Positions 52,627 to 62,373 of a stretch of DNA of 64,000 bases are shown in pieces (within the stretch, counting starts at the first letter, position 1; each line of letters begins with the position of its first letter). The DNA lies in the NCBI RefSeq assembly GCF_001591605.1, contig NZ_BCVF01000023.1:1-64000 (forward strand). The letters run 5' to 3'. This DNA comes from Bacillus badius NBRC 15713 (GTDB taxonomy: Bacteria > Bacillota > Bacilli > Bacillales > Domibacillaceae). A program made the translations under genes and the position numbers. The notes under the pieces were generated by a model. The model was not told the DNA's origin. It worked only from the letters and a program-made list of their open reading frames with translations, and searched no databases.

Positions 52627-53136
52627 ATGAGAGAAAAAAGATCAATGAAAGACACACTGTCTATTAAAACAGGGTATGTCCTACCTCCTGACACTAATCA
52701 TCACGGCACTTTATTCGGCGGAAAATTAATGGCTTATATAGATGATATCGCTTCAATATCAGCAACAAAACTAGCTAGAAAGCCTGTGGTTACTGCCTCC
52801 ACAGACTCCGTTGATTTCTTAAAGCCCATTCGCGTAGGCGATGCAGTGACGCTTGAAGCAATGGTGACATACACAGGTACAACAAGTATGGAGGTCTTTG
52901 TGAAAGTCCTGTCCGAAAATCTGATGACAGGGGAAAAAGAAGTTGCCGCCATTTCCTTTTTAACATTCGTTGCTTTAGATGAATCAGGTCATCCGACAGC
53001 TATTCCTGAAGTGCTGCCTGAGACAGAGGACGAGAAGTGGCTGAACGAAACAGCAGTGAATCGGGCAAGCCATCGGAAAGCAAGAAAAAAATATAGCAAA
53101 GAACTGGTTGAATTTTTCTCTTCCCCGGGAAAATAG
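52627..53136 (+). CDS. Acyl-CoA thioesterase, hotdog fold (YkhA type)
   Basis: A 169-residue single hotdog-domain acyl-CoA hydrolase of the BFIT/BACH group. Features: PPDTNHHGTLFGGKLMAYID (catalytic Asp/Asn region at the central helix), STDSVDFLKPIRVGD and AISFLTFVALD. The start at 52627 follows GAGGTG by 6 bases. It resembles B. subtilis YkhA; preferred chain length unknown. Monocistronic. Confidence 0.87.
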   Translation: MREKRSMKDTLSIKTGYVLPPDTNHHGTLFGGKLMAYIDDIASISATKLARKPVVTASTDSVDFLKPIRVGDAVTLEAMVTYTGTTSMEVFVKVLSENLMTGEKEVAAISFLTFVALDESGHPTAIPEVLPETEDEKWLNETAVNRASHRKARKKYSKELVEFFSSPGK

Positions 53137-53160
53137 ACCGAAGGAATGGAATAAACTGTG

Positions 53161-53187
53161 AAAGCCGCTGAATTACAGCGGCTTTTT
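53161..53187 (+). terminator. Terminator of the thioesterase gene
   Basis: 10-bp stem AAAGCCGCTG/CAGCGGCTTT with loop AATTA, followed by TTAG. Confidence 0.85.
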
Positions 53188-53400
53188 AGTTTACGAAGAT
53201 TAAAATTTGTTAACAGCGGTCCCTGCTTTTTACTTTTCAATTCTGATAAATAGTTATTCCTATGGCAGAAAAACATTGTAACAATAGAGTCAGGATTGTA
53301 ACATTCCGCTTTCCACATTTTGTCCCATATACATCCTGTTTTGTTCATCTTTATACTTATGAAAGAAACTCAAGAGGATTGCCAGTTGGAGGAATGATTT

Positions 53401-54408
53401 ATGTTTGGACAAATCGAAATTGGAATAGATTTAGGAACAGCCAATTTGCTCGTTTACAGCAAAGACAAAGGGATTATCGTGAATGAACCTTCAGTAGTCG
53501 CGATTGATACAGAAACGAAAAAAGTACTGGCCATCGGCACCGAGGCCAAGGAAATGATCGGAAAAACGCCTGGACGGATTATAGCTACACGCCCAATGAA
53601 AGACGGGGTCATTGCCGACTTTGATATCACTTCTGAATTACTGAAAGGCCTGATGAAAAAGGCCGGCAAAGTATTAGGGCTTAGTATCCGCAAGCCTAGT
53701 GTGGTTGTATGCACCCCATCCGGTGCAACATCTGTTGAAAAGAGAGCCATCCAGGATGCTGTAAAAAGCACGGGAGCCAGATCCGTTCATTTAATTGAAG
53801 AGCCTGTCGCTGCAGCGATTGGGGCCGATTTGCCTGTAGAGGAGCCGATCGCCAACTTAATCGTCGATATCGGCGGCGGTACAACTGAAGTGGCTATCAT
53901 TTCTTATGGGGGCGTAGTGTCCTGCAACTCTATCCGCGTCGGCGGCGATAAACTGGATGAAGATATCGTTCAATACGTGCGCAAGCAATACAATTTGCTC
54001 ATCGGTGAGCGGACGGCAGAAAAAATCAAAATGGAGATTGGTTATGCTTTAGTTGATCATGAAGAGATTATCATGGATGTGCGCGGCCGGGACCTGGTCA
54101 CCGGTTTGCCTAAAACCATTGAAGTCGGCTCTTATGAAATTCAAAAAGCAATCAAAGAATCGCTGCTGGCTATTTTAGAAACCATCCGTGTAACCCTGGA
54201 AAATTCCCCTCCGGAATTAAGCGGTGATATCGTCGACAGAGGAGTCGTCATCAGCGGCGGCGGCTCTTTGCTAAATGGCATGCAGGATTGGCTCAGCGAA
54301 GAAATCATTGTGCCTGTCCACTTGGCCCCCAATCCGCTGGAGTCAGTGGCCATTGGCACGGGCCGTTCGCTTCACGTGATGAAAAGCCTGCAAAAAGTAA
54401 CAAGCTAA
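53401..54408 (+). CDS. mreBH: MreB-family cell-shape protein MreBH
   Basis: A 335-residue bacterial actin. The nucleotide-binding motifs are [13 protein letters not shown] (phosphate 1), [12 protein letters not shown] (phosphate 2) and SGGGSLLNG (adenosine). It has exactly the B. subtilis MreBH length, starts MFGQIEIG and contains [15 protein letters not shown], so MreBH is favoured over MreB or Mbl. MreBH filaments guide the lateral wall machinery and the hydrolase LytE. No mreCD follows, consistent with mreBH rather than mreB. GGAGG precedes the ATG by 8 bases. Confidence 0.9.
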   Translation: MFGQIEIGIDLGTANLLVYSKDKGIIVNEPSVVAIDTETKKVLAIGTEAKEMIGKTPGRIIATRPMKDGVIADFDITSELLKGLMKKAGKVLGLSIRKPSVVVCTPSGATSVEKRAIQDAVKSTGARSVHLIEEPVAAAIGADLPVEEPIANLIVDIGGGTTEVAIISYGGVVSCNSIRVGGDKLDEDIVQYVRKQYNLLIGERTAEKIKMEIGYALVDHEEIIMDVRGRDLVTGLPKTIEVGSYEIQKAIKESLLAILETIRVTLENSPPELSGDIVDRGVVISGGGSLLNGMQDWLSEEIIVPVHLAPNPLESVAIGTGRSLHVMKSLQKVTS

Positions 54409-54430
54409 CTCTGACAGCAGAATGATCAAC

Positions 54431-54462
54431 AAAAAAGCAGCCGGTCACATAGCTGCTTTTTT
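54431..54462. terminator. Bidirectional terminator between mreBH and nos
   Basis: 11-bp stem AAAAAAGCAGC/GCTGCTTTTTT with a 10-base loop. Confidence 0.85.
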
Positions 54463-54471
54463 GTTTGCCTT

Positions 54472-55566
54472 CTATTTTTTTAACGGATAAGCCGGCTCCT
54501 GATAGAAGTAATTCGGAGTTTGGATCGCGTCTTCATATTCTTTATGAAAAATATGAACAGCTGCCGGTGACATTGGCGGAATTAACCAGGTCCAGTCGCC
54601 AGTCACTCCCCTTCCCTCCCTTTCTTCATTTTGTTCAAACGTTTTAAATTGCTGGGCTGCCGTATGATGGTCAACGATACTTACGCCCGCACACTTAAAG
54701 GAATGCAGAACAGCAGTATTTAATTCGACTAGCGCCCGGTCTTTCCAAAGAGTCGAGGCTTTAGTGGTATCTAATTCAAGCTTCTCTGCAATCAGAGGAA
54801 GCTGATTATAGCGAAATTCATCAGCTAAATTGCGGGCGCCGATTTCTGTTCCCATATACCAGCCGTTGAAAGGAGCAAATTTATAATCAATTCCGCCTAT
54901 TTCCAGCTTCATGTCAGAAATGATCGGCACGCCGTACCATTTCAGCCCAAGATCAGCAAACCAGTCATATGACGAATGGGTAATAGCGACTTCCTTGACA
55001 ATCTCCTTGTCAATTTCAAGCAGCTTCGGCGGCCGCTGTCCTATTTGCACCACCCAGGGAAGAACATCAAAATCGGTGCCTGCTCCTCTCCAGCCCAGCT
55101 GCTGGCATTTGGCCGTCAATTCAACAGAAGCAGGATCACCCTTTAGGCCTGCTTCTGTTTGATATCCTGCATATCTGACCAATTGATGATTCCAAATGCG
55201 GATGTCCTCTTGGTTAGGCGCCGTTGGGCGAAACACTGTAATCGTTGGCCGGATTTTCCCGTCATTCGTCGCAAACTCTACATGGCGGGTTAAAGCGTCA
55301 AATACTTCTTGCTCTGTTGCTGCCGCTCTTTCATCAAATACGTGCAGGGTTTGCCAAAACAAACGGCCAATACAGCGATTGCTGTTGCGCCAAGCCATTT
55401 TTGCCCCATGGCTCAGCTCTTCAAACGTTTGTGTATAACTTCCGGTTCTCTCAATTTCCTCTTTTACCCCATTCAACCGCCTGTTCACTTCTTCAGCGGG
55501 CTTATCTAATTCCCGGTAACATACCGTAATAAAGTCTTTTGCTTTCTGCCATAATTGTTTATTCAT
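54472..55566 (-). CDS. nos: Nitric oxide synthase oxygenase
   Basis: A 364-residue bacterial NOS, oxygenase domain only; it makes NO from arginine using a borrowed reductase. The haem-ligand Cys is in [16 protein letters not shown], the arginine-binding Glu in [12 protein letters not shown] and the pterin/dimer segment [10 protein letters not shown] near the end. Full length. An extended -10 (TGGTATACT) is visible upstream. B. subtilis Nos (YflM) protects against oxidative stress and antibiotics; hmp and nsrR 6 kb away handle NO. Confidence 0.93.
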   Translation of the reverse strand: MNKQLWQKAKDFITVCYRELDKPAEEVNRRLNGVKEEIERTGSYTQTFEELSHGAKMAWRNSNRCIGRLFWQTLHVFDERAAATEQEVFDALTRHVEFATNDGKIRPTITVFRPTAPNQEDIRIWNHQLVRYAGYQTEAGLKGDPASVELTAKCQQLGWRGAGTDFDVLPWVVQIGQRPPKLLEIDKEIVKEVAITHSSYDWFADLGLKWYGVPIISDMKLEIGGIDYKFAPFNGWYMGTEIGARNLADEFRYNQLPLIAEKLELDTTKASTLWKDRALVELNTAVLHSFKCAGVSIVDHHTAAQQFKTFEQNEEREGRGVTGDWTWLIPPMSPAAVHIFHKEYEDAIQTPNYFYQEPAYPLKK

Positions 55567-55644
55567 CTATTTACCGCCCTGTACATCATATTTACTGACA
55601 GTATACCATTGTTCGGTTTTCTGCTTTGTGACAACTTGGAGAAA

Positions 55645-56547
55645 TCAGCCGCTGTACAAGTGCTTGGGCCCTATCCTTCTGTTGCTGATGAATTGGGGTA
55701 CAGCAATGCCAATTAAGATGAGCGTAATCCCGGCTGCTTGCCCAAACGTCAGGTGTTCACCAACGATGAACATTGCCCCGATCATAGCTGCGGGCAGCTC
55801 TGCCGCGCCAAGAATCGTTGCTATCCCCGGTTCAACGTGCGGCGTGCCGAGCGCAAACAGAATAACTGGCACGAGCACTCCGAGCAGCCCGACAAGCACC
55901 CCGTACTTCCATAAGCCGCCAGTTAACGTGCCGTCCGTGATAAAAGCCGGCGACACAAATAAAAAAGCCGTCAGCAGCCCGCCGGCAGAAATAATAAAGC
56001 TTTTTTGAATAGCCGGCACTTCTTTTCCTGCCTTGCCGCTGAAGAAAAGGAATAAAGCAAACGTCAAGGCCGCCAAAAAGCCAGAAGCAATCCCTTTTGT
56101 GTGGCCGGTCCATTCTATCCCTTCTGAAGATATTCCAGCGGCAAGAAAAGTGCCTGCCCACAACAGCAGAGCTGAAATGATCTTTGCACCAGATGGAAGA
56201 GCTTTCAAGTATAAGGATTCAATGAAAATCCCCATCCAGGTGAATTGAAAAAGCAGAACAATGGCAATGGAGGCCGAAAGATCTTGAATGCTCGTTGCAT
56301 AGAACACACCTGTTAAGCTTAACAGCACCCCCAGTCCAAGCAGTGCAGCTACTTGCTTAAATGTCAATGAAATGCGGGTCGTCAGCAAGAAAGGAATGAG
56401 CAGCAAAAGAAGGCCAAAAAGATATTGCGAGCCTGTCATCTGGCTCGCCTGGTAGCCTGCATTGGTTGCCAGCTTTACAACAGAGGCTTGGACTCCATAG
56501 CTGCAGGCCCCCACTAAAATGAATAATGAATAACGAAGCTGATTCAA
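55645..56547 (-). CDS. EamA/DMT family transporter
   Basis: A 300-residue membrane protein with ten helices in two EamA repeats, a drug/metabolite exporter-type carrier (amino acids, nucleotides, toxic compounds or other). The signature runs through LFILVGACSYGVQASVVKLA and the second half GTPHVEPGIATILGAAELPAAM. Substrate unknown. TTG start, 7 bases after AGGAGG. A 10-bp-arm palindrome lies 26-50 bp upstream, so a repressor probably controls it; no regulator gene is adjacent. Confidence 0.8.
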   Translation of the reverse strand: MNQLRYSLFILVGACSYGVQASVVKLATNAGYQASQMTGSQYLFGLLLLLIPFLLTTRISLTFKQVAALLGLGVLLSLTGVFYATSIQDLSASIAIVLLFQFTWMGIFIESLYLKALPSGAKIISALLLWAGTFLAAGISSEGIEWTGHTKGIASGFLAALTFALFLFFSGKAGKEVPAIQKSFIISAGGLLTAFLFVSPAFITDGTLTGGLWKYGVLVGLLGVLVPVILFALGTPHVEPGIATILGAAELPAAMIGAMFIVGEHLTFGQAAGITLILIGIAVPQFISNRRIGPKHLYSG

Positions 56548-56572
56548 CTTGACTCCTCCTTTATCTAATCTT

Positions 56573-56597
56573 CTTATTAGACAATGAGTCTAATAAG
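56573..56597. promoter_or_regulatory. Perfect palindromic operator upstream of the DMT exporter
   Basis: CTTATTAGAC - AATGA - GTCTAATAAG: 10-bp arms with a 5-bp spacer. The TAGAC/GTCTA core resembles TetR/MarR-type operators. There is no T-run, so a terminator is unlikely. Confidence 0.6.
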
Positions 56598-56670
56598 CTG
56601 GTTGCCTTTTAAAAGTATATCCTTTCCATCGTTTATCCAACAATCCCTATAGAATATTCAAAATTTTCTA

Positions 56671-56699
56671 TTGACTAATTTCAGCGAAAAAGATATGAT
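56671..56699 (+). promoter_or_regulatory. Sigma-A promoter of the yitJ-metH operon
   Basis: -35 TTGACT (56671-56676), 17-bp spacer, -10 TATGAT (56694-56699). Confidence 0.75.
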
Positions 56700-56735
56700 A
56701 TGTTCAATTCTTTTACTAATTGCATATCAACTTAT

Positions 56736-56904
56736 TTCTTATCAAGAGAAGCCGAGGGGACTGGCCCTATGACGCTTCAGCAACCAGCCGTTAGCGGGCC
56801 GAGGTGCTAAATCCAGCAAACTGCTTTGTCAGTTTGGAAGATAAGAAGGATCAAACATTTCCAATGTAAAGCCTTCTTAATTTTATTAAGAAGGCTTTTT
56901 CTTA
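56736..56904 (+). ncRNA. SAM-I riboswitch (S-box) with terminator
   Basis: The aptamer spans about 56736-56847: P1 TTCTTATC/GATAAGAA, core AGAGAAGCCGAGGGGACTGG, then CGCTTCAGCAACC and GGTGCTAAATCC. The terminator is GCCTTCTTAA/TTAAGAAGGC (56871-56895) followed by T5. Its 5' arm can alternatively pair with AAGAAGG at the 3' side of P1 (about 56843-56849), giving the antiterminator. High SAM should terminate transcription before yitJ-metH. Confidence 0.95.
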
Positions 56905-56937
56905 TGATTAAAGGAAAATCCAGAAAGGATGGACAGC

Positions 56938-58803
56938 ATGAAATTATTAGATAGACTGCAAACCGAAGTGCTGACAGCTGACGGTGCCATGGGCACCCTC
57001 CTCTATTCCTACGGCATTGATTTCTGTTATGAGGAACTCAACGTGGAAAAACCGGAAATTATTGAAAAAATTCACCGTGACTATATACAAGCCGGCGCAG
57101 ATATTATTCAAACCAACACCTATAGCGCCAATGCCTTGAAGCTTGCCAGATACGGGATGGAAAACCGTGCAGAGGAACTGAACAAAGCGGCCGTGCGCAT
57201 TGCCAAGAAAGCAGCCGCACCTGAGCAGCGGTTTGTGTTAGGAACGATCGGCGGCATAAGAGGCATTCGAAAAAGCAGCGCCTCTCTTTCTGAGATAAAA
57301 TCAGCTTTTCAGCAGCAGGCAGAGGCGATTTTACAGGAATCTCCCGATGGTCTCCTGCTGGAAACCTATTATGATTTTGAAGAGTTAACCACTGTTTTGC
57401 AATTGCTGCGCAAGGTCACGGACTTGCCAATCGTTTCCCAAGTGTCTATGCATGAACCCGGCATTTTGCAAAACAGACTTTCATTAAACGAAGCTTTCAA
57501 GCAACTGGAATCCTTAGGGGCAGATGTTGTAGGCGTCAACTGCCGCCTCGGCCCTTACCACACCATCCAGGCACTTGAAGAGGTGACGCTTCCTGAAAAA
57601 GCCTTTTTATCCGCCTACCCTAACGCAGGCCTGCTTGATGTCGAAGACGGACGGGTCGTCTATGAGTCTGAAGCCGACTACTTTGGGCAGGCTGCTGTTC
57701 AACTGCGCAATGAAGGAGTGCGGCTCATTGGCGGCTGCTGCGGAACCACGCCCAAACATATCGAAGCAGCCAAAAAAGCACTCACTGGCCTCGCGCCGAT
57801 TACCGAGAAAAAAGTCATTGCCCAAAAACCGATTGTCATCAAAGAACCTGCCCCTTTGGTTGTACCGCCGCTCCATGAACAGGTCAAAAAAGAACGGACG
57901 ATGATTGTGGAGCTTGATACGCCCAAGCATTTAGATACAGCTGCTTATATTAAAGGAGCTAAAGCATTGCAGCAAACAGGCATGGCTGCTATTACAATGG
58001 CAGATAACTCTCTTGCCTCTCCGCGCGTGAGCAATTTAGCGATGGGTTCTTTGCTGAAGGTACAGCATCACATCCGTCCGCTTGTCCATATCACCTGCCG
58101 AGACCGGAATCTGATTGGTTTGCAATCCCATCTCATGGGGCTTCACGCTCTTGGACTGCACGACGTCCTTGCGATCACTGGAGACCCCACAAAAGTTGGT
58201 GATTTCCCGGGGGCAACCTCTGTCTATGATGTATCCAGCATGGAACTCATTCAATTGATTAAACAGTTGAACGAAGGCATTTCGTTTTCAGGAAAGCCGC
58301 TGAAACAAAAAGCGAACTTCTCAGTCGCCGCGGCCTTTAACCCGAATGTGCGTGTGCTGGACCGGGCTGTCAAGCGCTTGGAGAAAAAAATCGCGTGCGG
58401 AGCTGATTATTTCATTACTCAGCCTGTCTTTACTAAAGAAAAGATTGTTGAAATATATGAAGCGACGAAGCATTTGCCAACACCGATTTTTCTTGGCATC
58501 ATGCCGCTGACAAGCTCAAGAAACGCTGAATTCCTTCATCATGAAGTGCCCGGAATCAAGCTGTCAGAAGAGACGCTGACCAGAATGAAAGTATATGAGC
58601 ATGATAAGGAAGCCGCTGCACGAGAAGGCGTAACGATTGCGAAAGAATTAATCGATACAGCTGCCAAGCTGTTTAACGGGATCTATATTATTACACCTTT
58701 TATGCGTTATGATATGTCCATTGAATTGATCCGTTACATCGAAGAGTTAGATGGAAAAACAAAGGAAAGAGGGATCCCTCATGCCGAAACAATATCCAAT
58801 TGA
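56938..58803 (+). CDS. yitJ: Bifunctional homocysteine S-methyltransferase/methylenetetrahydrofolate reductase YitJ
   Basis: A 621-residue fusion. Residues 1-295 form the homocysteine S-methyltransferase barrel (DGAMGTLLYSYG; zinc Cys in GVNCRLG and GGCCGTTP). Residues about 320-615 form a MetF-like reductase (VELDTPKH, ITGDPTKVGDFPGATS, QPVFTKEKI). It probably makes 5-methyl-THF for MetH and may transfer methyl groups from another donor. The start at 56938 (MKLLDRL) has AAAGGA 9 bases upstream. First gene under the SAM riboswitch. Confidence 0.93.
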   Translation: MKLLDRLQTEVLTADGAMGTLLYSYGIDFCYEELNVEKPEIIEKIHRDYIQAGADIIQTNTYSANALKLARYGMENRAEELNKAAVRIAKKAAAPEQRFVLGTIGGIRGIRKSSASLSEIKSAFQQQAEAILQESPDGLLLETYYDFEELTTVLQLLRKVTDLPIVSQVSMHEPGILQNRLSLNEAFKQLESLGADVVGVNCRLGPYHTIQALEEVTLPEKAFLSAYPNAGLLDVEDGRVVYESEADYFGQAAVQLRNEGVRLIGGCCGTTPKHIEAAKKALTGLAPITEKKVIAQKPIVIKEPAPLVVPPLHEQVKKERTMIVELDTPKHLDTAAYIKGAKALQQTGMAAITMADNSLASPRVSNLAMGSLLKVQHHIRPLVHITCRDRNLIGLQSHLMGLHALGLHDVLAITGDPTKVGDFPGATSVYDVSSMELIQLIKQLNEGISFSGKPLKQKANFSVAAAFNPNVRVLDRAVKRLEKKIACGADYFITQPVFTKEKIVEIYEATKHLPTPIFLGIMPLTSSRNAEFLHHEVPGIKLSEETLTRMKVYEHDKEAAAREGVTIAKELIDTAAKLFNGIYIITPFMRYDMSIELIRYIEELDGKTKERGIPHAETISN

Positions 58804-61800
58804 ACAAGAGCTGAAAAAACGAATTTTATTTTTAGACGGCGCTATGGGAACAATGCTCCAACAGGCCAATTTGACAGAAAATGACTTTGGCGGCGAACAA
58901 TATGACGGCTGCAATGAATACTTAAATCTCACTGCCCCTCATGTCATCGAAAAGATTCATCGCGATTATTTAGCAGCCGGCACTGACATTATTGAAACCA
59001 ACTCTTTTGGCGGCACCCCGCTTGTATTAAATGAGTACAATCTTGGTGATAAAGCCTATGAAATTAATAAACGGGCAGCAGAAATTGCCCGCCAGTGCGC
59101 AGATGAATTTTCGACGCCTGACCATCCCCGCTATGTCGCCGGCGCCATTGGGCCCACAACGAAAACCTTGTCCGTCACAGGCGGCATTGACTTTGACACA
59201 TTGAGCACGAACTTTGAATTACAGGCAACCGCCTTGATTGACGGCGGCTGCGATGTGATTTTAATGGAAACGAGCCAGGATATGCTAAATGTCAAGGCGG
59301 GTATTCTCGGAATTGAACGTGCGTTTGTAGCGACAGGGAAAAAACTGCCGATTATGATTTCGGGAACGATCGAACCAATGGGAACTACACTGGCCGGCCA
59401 AAATATTGAGGCGTTTTATATTTCTATCGAGCATATTGATCCTTTATCAGTCGGCTTAAACTGTGCCACCGGACCGGAATTTATGACGGATCATATCCGG
59501 TCGCTTTCTGCCTTGTCCAAGAGCTTTGTCAGCTGTTACCCCAACGCCGGCCTTCCCGACGAAAACGGCTGTTACCATGAGTCTCCTGAATCGCTGGCCG
59601 CAAAAATTAAAGGGTTTGCTGAGAAAGGCTGGCTGAACATTGTAGGAGGCTGCTGCGGCACGACACCAGATCATATTCGCGCAATGAGGGCGGCACTCGC
59701 AACGATCCCGCCGCGCAAACGCCCGGAACAGCCTCACGGACATACCGTCGCCGGGATTGAGCCGCTTCATTATGACGACTCTATGCGGCCTTTATTTATC
59801 GGCGAGCGGACCAATGTGATCGGCTCCCGTAAATTTAAACGGCTGATTATTGAAGGAAAATACGAAGAGGCGGCGGAAATCGCCCGTGCCCAAGTTAAAG
59901 GCGGCGCCCATGTAATCGATATTTGTCTGGCCAATCCTGATCGTGACGAGCTTGAGGATATGGAAGCATTTATGCAGGAGGTCGTAAAAAAAGTAAAAGT
60001 GCCGCTCGTCATTGATTCTACTGATGAGCAAGTCATCGAGAAAGCGCTGAAATACTCGCAAGGAAAAGCCATTATTAACTCGATCAACCTAGAGGATGGG
60101 GAAGAACGGTTTGATGCTGTCCTGCCGCTCGTAAAAAAATATGGGGCAGCTGTCGTGGTCGGCACCATTGATGAACGCGGCATGGCAGTCACCCGGGAGC
60201 GCAAGCTGGAAGTAGCAGCGCGCTCTTATGACCTGCTTGTCAATAAATGGGGGATCCAGCCGGAGGATATTATTTTCGACCCGCTCGTATTCCCGGTCGG
60301 CACAGGCGATGAACAATACATCGGCTCAGCTGAGGAAACGGTGGAGGGCATACGGCTTATTAAAGAGAAAATGCCCAAAGCGCTAACCGTTCTCGGTGTC
60401 AGCAACGTTTCATTTGGCCTCCCTCCTGTTGGCCGCGAGGTACTGAATGCCGTTTATTTATATCACTGTACACAAGCCGGGCTCGACTACGCCATCGTAA
60501 ACACCGAGAAACTTGAGCGTTTCGCTTCCATTCCAAAAGAAGAAATCGCTATGGCCGAAAAGCTGCTTTTTGAAACGAATGATAAAACGCTGGCCACCTT
60601 TACTGACTTTTACCGTGACAAAAAGAAAGAGAAAAAGGAAGAAGATATCCCTAAGACAGTAGAAGGCCGGCTGAGCTACTATGTTGTGGAAGGAACAAAA
60701 GAAGGACTGCTGCCTGATTTAGAAAAAGCCTTAACGACCTTCGATACGCCGCTCGATATCATTAACGGCCCATTAATGGAAGGAATGGCAGAAGTCGGCC
60801 GGCTATTTAATGACAATCAGCTGATTGTAGCGGAAGTGCTGCAAAGCGCCGAGGTCATGAAAGCAGCTGTCGCCTTTTTAGAGCCTTATATGGAGAAAAA
60901 AGAAAATGATAACGGCAAGGGAAAAGTTGTTCTTGCTACGGTCAAAGGAGATGTCCACGACATTGGCAAAAACCTTGTAGACATTATTCTAAGCAACAAC
61001 GGCTTTAAGGTCGTCGACTTAGGAATTAAAGTCACCCCTGCTGAATTAATTGAAGCGATCAAGCGGGAGAATCCCGATATGGTCGGCCTTTCCGGGCTGC
61101 TCGTGAAGTCTGCCCAGCAAATGGTCATTACCGCTCAGGATATGAAAGCGGCCAATATTGATTTGCCGATCTTAGTAGGCGGCGCTGCTCTTTCCCGGCG
61201 CTTTACGGAAACAAAAATTTCACCGGAATACGAAGGACCTGTTTTGTACGCCAAAGATGCAATGGATGGTTTAGCTATTGCGGGCCGCTTGCAAGATGCT
61301 GAAGAAAAAACAGAGCTCTTAAGTGAATTAAAAGAAAAACAAGAAAAACGCAAAGAAGTCGAGGCTTATAGGGAAACCATGAAGGCCACTTCGGTTGCTG
61401 TGCTGGAAAAACCAAAGAAAACCGTTCGTCAGGATGCTCCGGTTTTTGTTCCGCGTGATCTGCAAAAACGCATTCAGCGCGATTATCCCGTCGCTCATTT
61501 AAAGCCTTATATTAACATACAGACATTGATTGGCCATCACCTCGGCCTAAAAGGAAAAGTAGAAAAACTGCTTGCTGAAGGAGACGAACGAGCTACCTCT
61601 CTCAAGGAAACAGTCGATACCTTCTTGGGGTCCGGCCGCTTGAAAACGGCTAGCGTCTATCAGTTCTTCCCTGCCCAATCTGATGGTGATGACGTCATCA
61701 TCTATGATCCGGCAGACAGCCAAACTGAAATTGAACGCTTTACCTTCCCGCGTCAGCCAAAGGAACCTTTTCTTTGTCTGGCTGACTACTTAAAATCAGT

Positions 61801-62227
61801 GGACAGCGGAAAGATGGATTACGTTGGTTTCTTCGTCGTCAGCGCCGGATTTGGCATCCGCGAACAATCAGTTGAATTAAAAGAAAAAGGCGAGTTTCTT
61901 CACAGCCACGCCCTGCAAGCAACAGCTTTAGAGCTTGCCGAAGGGTTCGCCGAACGGATTCACCAGGAAATGCGCGATCAATGGGGCTTTCCTGATGCCG
62001 TTGAGTTTACAATGAAAGAACGCTTCGCTGCCAAATACCAAGGCCAGCGTTTCTCCTTCGGCTATCCGGCTTGTCCGAACTTGGATGATCAAACAAAGCT
62101 CTTTAAGCTGCTTCAGCCTGAAGAAATCGGCGTCCGCTTAACAGAGGGATGCATGATGGAGCCGGAAGCCTCCGTTTCTGCCATCGTCTTCGCCCACCCT
62201 GACGCCCGTTACTTTAATGTTGAATAG
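58781..62227 (+). CDS. metH: Cobalamin-dependent methionine synthase MetH
   Basis: A 1148-residue multidomain enzyme. In order: homocysteine barrel with zinc site (GLNCATG, GGCCGTTPDH), pterin-binding barrel (GERTNVIGSRKFKRL, from about residue 350), B12 cap (about 640-720), B12-binding Rossmann domain with the axial His726 in DVHDIGKN, and the SAM-dependent reactivation domain (FSFGYPACPNL near the end). All domains are complete. It overlaps the end of yitJ by 23 bp; the start at 58781 (MPKQYPIEQ) has AGAGGG 8 bases upstream. An earlier ATG at 58751 is possible. It requires B12; a second cobalamin-independent MetE is not visible here. Confidence 0.95.
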   Translation: MPKQYPIEQELKKRILFLDGAMGTMLQQANLTENDFGGEQYDGCNEYLNLTAPHVIEKIHRDYLAAGTDIIETNSFGGTPLVLNEYNLGDKAYEINKRAAEIARQCADEFSTPDHPRYVAGAIGPTTKTLSVTGGIDFDTLSTNFELQATALIDGGCDVILMETSQDMLNVKAGILGIERAFVATGKKLPIMISGTIEPMGTTLAGQNIEAFYISIEHIDPLSVGLNCATGPEFMTDHIRSLSALSKSFVSCYPNAGLPDENGCYHESPESLAAKIKGFAEKGWLNIVGGCCGTTPDHIRAMRAALATIPPRKRPEQPHGHTVAGIEPLHYDDSMRPLFIGERTNVIGSRKFKRLIIEGKYEEAAEIARAQVKGGAHVIDICLANPDRDELEDMEAFMQEVVKKVKVPLVIDSTDEQVIEKALKYSQGKAIINSINLEDGEERFDAVLPLVKKYGAAVVVGTIDERGMAVTRERKLEVAARSYDLLVNKWGIQPEDIIFDPLVFPVGTGDEQYIGSAEETVEGIRLIKEKMPKALTVLGVSNVSFGLPPVGREVLNAVYLYHCTQAGLDYAIVNTEKLERFASIPKEEIAMAEKLLFETNDKTLATFTDFYRDKKKEKKEEDIPKTVEGRLSYYVVEGTKEGLLPDLEKALTTFDTPLDIINGPLMEGMAEVGRLFNDNQLIVAEVLQSAEVMKAAVAFLEPYMEKKENDNGKGKVVLATVKGDVHDIGKNLVDIILSNNGFKVVDLGIKVTPAELIEAIKRENPDMVGLSGLLVKSAQQMVITAQDMKAANIDLPILVGGAALSRRFTETKISPEYEGPVLYAKDAMDGLAIAGRLQDAEEKTELLSELKEKQEKRKEVEAYRETMKATSVAVLEKPKKTVRQDAPVFVPRDLQKRIQRDYPVAHLKPYINIQTLIGHHLGLKGKVEKLLAEGDERATSLKETVDTFLGSGRLKTASVYQFFPAQSDGDDVIIYDPADSQTEIERFTFPRQPKEPFLCLADYLKSVDSGKMDYVGFFVVSAGFGIREQSVELKEKGEFLHSHALQATALELAEGFAERIHQEMRDQWGFPDAVEFTMKERFAAKYQGQRFSFGYPACPNLDDQTKLFKLLQPEEIGVRLTEGCMMEPEASVSAIVFAHPDARYFNVE

Positions 62228-62231
62228 CAAC

Positions 62232-62267
62232 AAACAGGGAGCCCCTTGCTAGGGGGCTCCCTGTTTA
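62232..62267 (+). terminator. Terminator of metH
   Basis: 14-bp stem AAACAGGGAGCCCC/GGGGCTCCCTGTTT, loop of about seven bases, right after the stop codon. Confidence 0.8.
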
Positions 62268-62373
62268 TGGTGCATCTTTCTTCCATGCCTATTTACTTAA
62301 GTCCTATCCACCTCTTCGTTCATTATCCTTCTGTTCCTTAAACTGTTTTTGCCGGCTGCGAAGTTGGCCAGTA

